A stretch of 64,000 bases of DNA from Glaciecola sp047250385. Its GTDB lineage: Bacteria; Pseudomonadota; Gammaproteobacteria; Enterobacterales; Alteromonadaceae. Where the stretch lies: NCBI RefSeq assembly GCF_047250385.1, contig NZ_JBLBVM010000049.1, positions 1 to 64,000 on the forward strand, given 5' to 3'. The notes below the pieces were generated by a model that had not been told where the DNA came from, searched no databases, and saw nothing but the letters and a program-made list of their open reading frames with translations. Positions 60,385-64,000 of this stretch are shown here, one piece after another; the first letter of the stretch is position 1, and each line of letters starts with the position of its first letter. A program made the position numbers and the translations under genes.

Positions 60385-61806
60385 CTATTTTGCGTCTGCA
60401 TTCACAATCTGTGAAATAATTCCGGTGGTAGATACACCCTCTTCGAATAATAGCACGCGTACCTCGCCACCATTAGCGATAACTTCTTTTCCACCCGCTA
60501 TTTCATGTATTTGATAATCGCCACCTTTTACCAATACATCAGGAAGTATGTTGGCGATTAAGGATTGTGGAGTGTCCTCACTAAAAGGCACCACCCAATC
60601 GACGGCGCTTAAGCCTGCCAACACTGCCATTCTGCGTTGAAGATTGTTTATTGGGCGCCCTTCACCTTTAAGTTTGCGCACTGAGTCATCGGTATTGACC
60701 GCAACTATCAATCTATCACCTAATGTAGCCGCTTCCGTTAAGTAAGCGACATGGCCTGAATGTAGTATGTCAAAGCAACCATTGGTCATCACAACCCGCT
60801 CGCCTTTATGCTGAGCTTGTTGCACAGCAAGACGCAATTGCTCGGCATTCATGACTCCACCGCCTTGGTGCACTTGGGCATTCACAGCAATCGCAAGTTC
60901 GGTTGTTGACACTGTCGATGTTCCTAGTTTACCTACCACGACACTCGCAGCATGATTAGCAAACTGACATGCTCGCTCTAATGGTAAACCCACCGCAATG
61001 CAGCAAGCCAGTGTTGAGATAACGGTATCACCTGCCCCCGTCACATCATATACTTCTTTAGCATGAGCCGGTAAGTGATACGCTTCTTCTTGAAACAAAG
61101 ACATACCTTTTTCAGAACGCGTCACTAAGACCGCTTCTAAGTTGCACTTGCTCTTCAACTCTTGCGCTTTGTTAAACAATTCATCTTCGGATTCACATTC
61201 GCCCATCTCGCCTTCAAACTCAGACATATTAGGCGTGATCAAGCTTGCGCCATGGTACTTTCCAAAGTCGCTACCTTTAGGGTCAACCACAACAGGCTTA
61301 TTATATTTGCGAGCTAATGAAATTAAGGATTGCGGGTCGGACAAACAGCCTTTGCTGTAATCGGATAGAACGACTAAGTCACTCTTTTGTACTTCTTGCT
61401 CAAATTTGGCGATTAATTCCGATTTATCATCTTTTGCAAAAGACTTTTCAAAATCTAAGCGCAAGAGTTGCTGATTGCGGCTAACAATGCGTAGTTTTGT
61501 AATGGTGTCTTGTGTGGCCACTTTAGAAAATTCACAACGAACATTCATTGCAGCTAAGCGATCGGTGAGTATTTGAGCAGCTTCGTCTTCACCGGTCATA
61601 CCCATCAACACAACTTGAGCACCTAATGTCGCCGCATTAATGGCTACGTTTGCAGCACCGCCAGGACGGTCTTCTGAATCATCGACACGCACAATAGGCA
61701 CAGGCGCTTCGGGAGAAATGCGTGAAGTCGGCCCAGTCCAATAACGGTCCAACATTACGTCACCAATAATAAGAATTTTTGCGTTACTAAAATCAGGTAT
61801 TTGCAT
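60385..61806 (-). CDS. hldE: Bifunctional heptose 7-phosphate kinase / heptose 1-phosphate adenylyltransferase
   Basis: 473 residues, the usual length of HldE. The N-terminal ribokinase-type domain (about 1-320) starts KILIIGDVMLDRYW, has RPGGAANVAINAATLGAQV near 47-65 and the anion-hole and catalytic base block DVTGAGDTVISTLA near 259-272. The C-terminal nucleotidyltransferase domain shows VVMTNGCFDILHSGHVAYL near 339-357, with HSGH as the HxGH motif. Together they make ADP-D-glycero-beta-D-manno-heptose for the LPS core from sedoheptulose 7-phosphate after GmhA and GmhB. Not part of the exosortase family set but adjacent to it; its promoter would lie near 61807-61859 opposite the GIY-YIG gene. 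Confidence 0.95.
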   Translation of the reverse strand: MQIPDFSNAKILIIGDVMLDRYWTGPTSRISPEAPVPIVRVDDSEDRPGGAANVAINAATLGAQVVLMGMTGEDEAAQILTDRLAAMNVRCEFSKVATQDTITKLRIVSRNQQLLRLDFEKSFAKDDKSELIAKFEQEVQKSDLVVLSDYSKGCLSDPQSLISLARKYNKPVVVDPKGSDFGKYHGASLITPNMSEFEGEMGECESEDELFNKAQELKSKCNLEAVLVTRSEKGMSLFQEEAYHLPAHAKEVYDVTGAGDTVISTLACCIAVGLPLERACQFANHAASVVVGKLGTSTVSTTELAIAVNAQVHQGGGVMNAEQLRLAVQQAQHKGERVVMTNGCFDILHSGHVAYLTEAATLGDRLIVAVNTDDSVRKLKGEGRPINNLQRRMAVLAGLSAVDWVVPFSEDTPQSLIANILPDVLVKGGDYQIHEIAGGKEVIANGGEVRVLLFEEGVSTTGIISQIVNADAK

Positions 61807-61859
61807 GATTAACTGTCTTGTGAATTGCTATTTTTTTTGAATTGCTTGAGAGTATAACA

Positions 61860-62213
61860 ATGAATCAGAAAAAGTCAGATAAACCTTGGTTTATCTACCT
61901 CATAAAAAACAAACTAAACCAGCTTTATTGTGGCATAACGGTCGATCCAGCGCGTCGATTCTTTGAGCACGCGAGCAATCACCCGAAATGTGCGAAAGCA
62001 CTAAAAGGCAAAGGCCCGTTGAACTTGTTATTTTGCGCTGAAGTCGGCACGCAATCTGATGCCTTAAAATTAGAATTATGGCTCAAAAAGCAATCACGGC
62101 AAAGTAAAGACAAGCTTATATTGGGCGCAACTAAATTACCCTTTGAACATTTGTTGATCGAAACGAAGCAAATTCAAAGCGAAACGATGCTGAAGATAAA
62201 AGCTAAGTTGTAA
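61860..62213 (+). CDS. GIY-YIG nuclease family protein (YhbQ-like)
   Basis: 117 residues from ATG 61860 with GAGAG 7 bases upstream. WFIYLIKNKLNQLYCGITVD near 10-29 is the GIY-YIG motif in its YhbQ form (Y-I-Y replaced by YLI and YCGIT), RRFFEHASNHPKCAKALKGK follows with the conserved Arg and His, and ALKLELWLKKQSR near 76-88 holds the catalytic Glu. Members of this small family are single-domain and their cellular role is unclear. It is divergent from hldE and converges on the DUF350 gene with a 138-base gap in which no gene or clear terminator was seen. Confidence 0.85.
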   Translation: MNQKKSDKPWFIYLIKNKLNQLYCGITVDPARRFFEHASNHPKCAKALKGKGPLNLLFCAEVGTQSDALKLELWLKKQSRQSKDKLILGATKLPFEHLLIETKQIQSETMLKIKAKL

Positions 62214-62351
62214 ACATCAGTACGCTAAGTAAGCCGACTAGCTAGAAGATACTTGCCACCAATAAAAAATGGCTAATCAATCAATAATGGCTAGCTAACA
62301 AGGGATAAACCCTCGTGAAGCAGCAACGGCACGACAACCAATAAGCGCCAC

Positions 62352-63257
62352 TTAAGCAATAAACAACTGCGCAACCAGCGTTGCCAACCCCACACTTAAA
62401 ACAAACTCAATACTAGCAATACCAACATTGTGCTGTAAGTCCACTTCCTTCTTCCAATTAACACCGCTGAGAATAATCCGCTTTGAAATGTTCGTTAGTA
62501 ACATGAGAAAAATAGAGAAGCTCACACCTGTAATAAGCCAACCAGTCATGTTGCTCACATAGGATTCAGGCTCATACACTAATATCGCGCCTGCAGACGA
62601 CACCACAATGGCAGTACCAATTAAATTGCCCGAATGCTTAATTGCCAGAGCCATTTGTCCCTGACTTAGCGCTCTTTGTAAGCCACTATTTTGATTGTTA
62701 CTCGCATATGAAATTTCGTAAAGGCGAGTCGTCAGTAATAGAATACTGAGTGTAATCATCGTTCCTGATAAAATGGCAACTAAGGTATTCACATCTGTTC
62801 CGACAGACCAGTTAATAATACTTTTAATAATAATTGCACTGGCAATAGAGCTGCTAGCGTCGATTAATGCTACCGATACGTTTTTCTCCGCTATTAATTT
62901 GTTCTTATCCATGCGATTTAAGACTAACTTGTCATGAAAAAAGCGCCCGACTCTTACCAAGACAATACCCACCGCACCATACAACAACATCCCTAAAGCA
63001 GATGCTTCGTAGCCAAGGTCCATATGTCGCCCCACTACTGCTGATAGCACGATAGTAAGCGATAACATTCTACCCGCCATACTAATGCCAAATGCGAAGT
63101 TATCTTTCTCGCCTAACTCATTTCGCACACTCAATTTGGTAAACCAACCCGATAATGAGCGAATAGATAGCAATAATAAGATGGCGATTGAGATATCGAT
63201 GGCCAAATAAATCAGAATTTCTGATGATATAGGTACAAGTTTTACCAGTTGTTCCAT
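62352..63257 (-). CDS. DUF350-type inner-membrane protein with two repeat units
   Basis: 301 residues from ATG 63257; an ATG at 63281 would add eight residues, and neither has a good ribosome site. Eight membrane helices fall into two four-helix halves, each resembling a DUF350/UPF0719 unit: first MAGRMLSLTIVLSAVVG and LLYGAVGIVLVRVGRFFHDK, second QMALAIKHSGNLIGTAIVVS and NISKRIILSG. The linker near 120-128 carries DKNKLIAEKNVSVALIDASS. The function of the family is not known; YjfL-like proteins belong to it. It is the neighbour of glnE and divergent from it. Confidence 0.7.
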   Translation of the reverse strand: MEQLVKLVPISSEILIYLAIDISIAILLLLSIRSLSGWFTKLSVRNELGEKDNFAFGISMAGRMLSLTIVLSAVVGRHMDLGYEASALGMLLYGAVGIVLVRVGRFFHDKLVLNRMDKNKLIAEKNVSVALIDASSSIASAIIIKSIINWSVGTDVNTLVAILSGTMITLSILLLTTRLYEISYASNNQNSGLQRALSQGQMALAIKHSGNLIGTAIVVSSAGAILVYEPESYVSNMTGWLITGVSFSIFLMLLTNISKRIILSGVNWKKEVDLQHNVGIASIEFVLSVGLATLVAQLFIA

Positions 63258-63336
63258 TTTTGGGTAATCCAGACTACACATTTAGTTGAAAACTATACCA
63301 TAATACAATTATTGTCGATTAAGCACATGAATTAAA

Positions 63337-64000
63337 ATGCACGCATTACCAAATACTTTAGTTGAACGAGCTCAGCATGAACTAGCTGAATTTAAAATGA
63401 AGCTCGAAAGTGCTATATCGAAAGTTGAAAGTGTGGCTTCTAAAGGAAGCACAACTGCACGCTCGGAAAATCAAAATTCGAATAATGAAAATGCTCAAAA
63501 TCAAGAAGGTGCAATAAGGTCTTCGTATTTTCAGCTGCTGGAAACGCATTCCGCTGACATCATCCGAGCATTTGCCCTAAGTGACTTTATATCTCGTACC
63601 GCACAACTCTACCCCATCGCGTTTATGCGTCTATTGCCAGAGCTTGTGAGCAAACAGCAACATGATGGGCAGAGTTACTCAGAATACTTCGAGCAACTTC
63701 AGACCAAACTGATGGAAGTGACGGATGAGGCTAGCTTGCATGCTGCTTTACGTCAATTTCGCCATTTAAAAATGCTCGCTATCGCCTGGCGTGATTTACT
63801 CTATAAAGCAGATATTAAGCACTCTCTGCTAGCTATCTCACACCTCGCTGATGTCTTAATTAACTCCGCTAATGCTTGGTTGTACACGAAAGCATGCGAG
63901 CGATATGGTGAGCCAGCTCCAGTGGACGTCAACTTTACCCATTCAGATTTGAATAACGAAGGCCCTAGATGGGAACCTCAAGAATTAATTGTGATTGGAA
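63337..64000 (+). CDS. glnE: Glutamine synthetase adenylyltransferase/adenylyl-removing enzyme, N-terminal part
   Basis: 221 codons present; the gene runs off the right edge of the window. The start MHALPNTLVERAQHELAEFK is followed by a low-complexity polar insert (SENQNSNNENAQNQ near 42-55). Then TAQLYPIAFMRLLPELV, ALRQFRHLKMLAIAWRDLL and SHLADVLINSANAWLYTKAC near 170-189 match the helical N-terminus of GlnE. The last residues, PRWEPQELIVIG, are exactly where the first nucleotidyltransferase motif begins. The enzyme adenylylates and deadenylylates glutamine synthetase in response to PII and glutamine. The polar insert is longer than in E. coli. Confidence 0.9.
   Translation, partial: MHALPNTLVERAQHELAEFKMKLESAISKVESVASKGSTTARSENQNSNNENAQNQEGAIRSSYFQLLETHSADIIRAFALSDFISRTAQLYPIAFMRLLPELVSKQQHDGQSYSEYFEQLQTKLMEVTDEASLHAALRQFRHLKMLAIAWRDLLYKADIKHSLLAISHLADVLINSANAWLYTKACERYGEPAPVDVNFTHSDLNNEGPRWEPQELIVIG

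Noticed and set aside
1..64000. tRNA, rRNA or CRISPR features
   Set aside because: No cloverleaf-like, rRNA-like or regularly spaced repeat arrays were seen; the only tandem repeats (59051-59113) have no unique spacers.

Overview
The window is AT-rich bacterial chromosomal DNA, most likely from a marine gammaproteobacterium of the Alteromonadales type (Colwellia/Thalassotalea/Alteromonadaceae-like). I infer this from protein style, from glnE and a bifunctional hldE lying close together at the right edge, and from a complete exosortase A (XrtA/EpsH) exopolysaccharide locus. Genus cannot be fixed from sequence alone. Almost the whole window is one very large cell-surface polysaccharide locus. 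No PEP-CTERM substrate protein, tRNA, rRNA or CRISPR array was seen.

Layout. (1) 1-138 is the right end of an IS3-family element. (2) 313-3994 holds a UDP-glucuronate 4-epimerase, a secreted trypsin-like protease, an ElyC/YdcF-like membrane protein and the XrtA-associated acyltransferase. (3) 4160-10691 is a tightly packed plus-strand operon: a BioF2-type acyltransferase with a C-terminal propeller-like half, an ATP-grasp enzyme fused to a low-molecular-weight tyrosine phosphatase, a deacetylase-like protein, a GT2 and a sulfotransferase-like protein. (4) 10894-22962 holds membrane proteins, a HAD-UbiA fusion, GT2 enzymes, a sugar isomerase, an SMR/EamA-like transporter, a GMC oxidoreductase with a Tat-signal partner, a DAO-family oxidoreductase and an SDR. 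It resembles a polyprenyl-linked sugar making and oxidising module. (5) 22988-24322 is an out-of-place secreted amidohydrolase. (6) 24518-34781 is a variable sugar-assembly segment with two Wzx-type flippases, an FdtA/FdtC/FdtB-like 3-acetamido-deoxysugar cassette, several glycosyltransferases and a CDP-glycerol-type transferase. (7) 34801-36033 is an intact IS3-family element with defined ends and a 3-bp target duplication. (8) 36200-38494 is a VanZ-repeat membrane protein.

(9) 38468-53913, minus strand, is the XrtA core: O-antigen-ligase-like protein, an overlooked 42-residue membrane peptide, two parallel beta-helix proteins, four GT4 glycosyltransferases, an asparagine-synthase-type amidotransferase, exosortase A, FemAB-like protein, polysaccharide deacetylase and the initiating phosphoglycosyltransferase. 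(10) 54100-59034, plus strand, carries the export machinery: Wza-like lipoprotein, Wzz-like chain-length protein, BY-kinase and outer-membrane barrel. (11) 59051-59249 is a repeat cluster between convergent genes. (12) 59293-64000 holds the XrtA-associated ATPase, hldE, a GIY-YIG protein, a DUF350-like membrane protein and the start of glnE.

How it works together (inference from families): the EpsB-like transferase loads the first sugar on undecaprenyl phosphate; the GT4/GT2 enzymes extend it with sugars supplied by the epimerase and Fdt-like enzymes; flippases move it across the membrane; the ligase-like protein, chain-length protein and BY-kinase control polymerisation; Wza and the barrel export it; sulfotransferase, acyltransferase, deacetylase and beta-helix proteins modify it. 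Exosortase A would process PEP-CTERM proteins encoded elsewhere.
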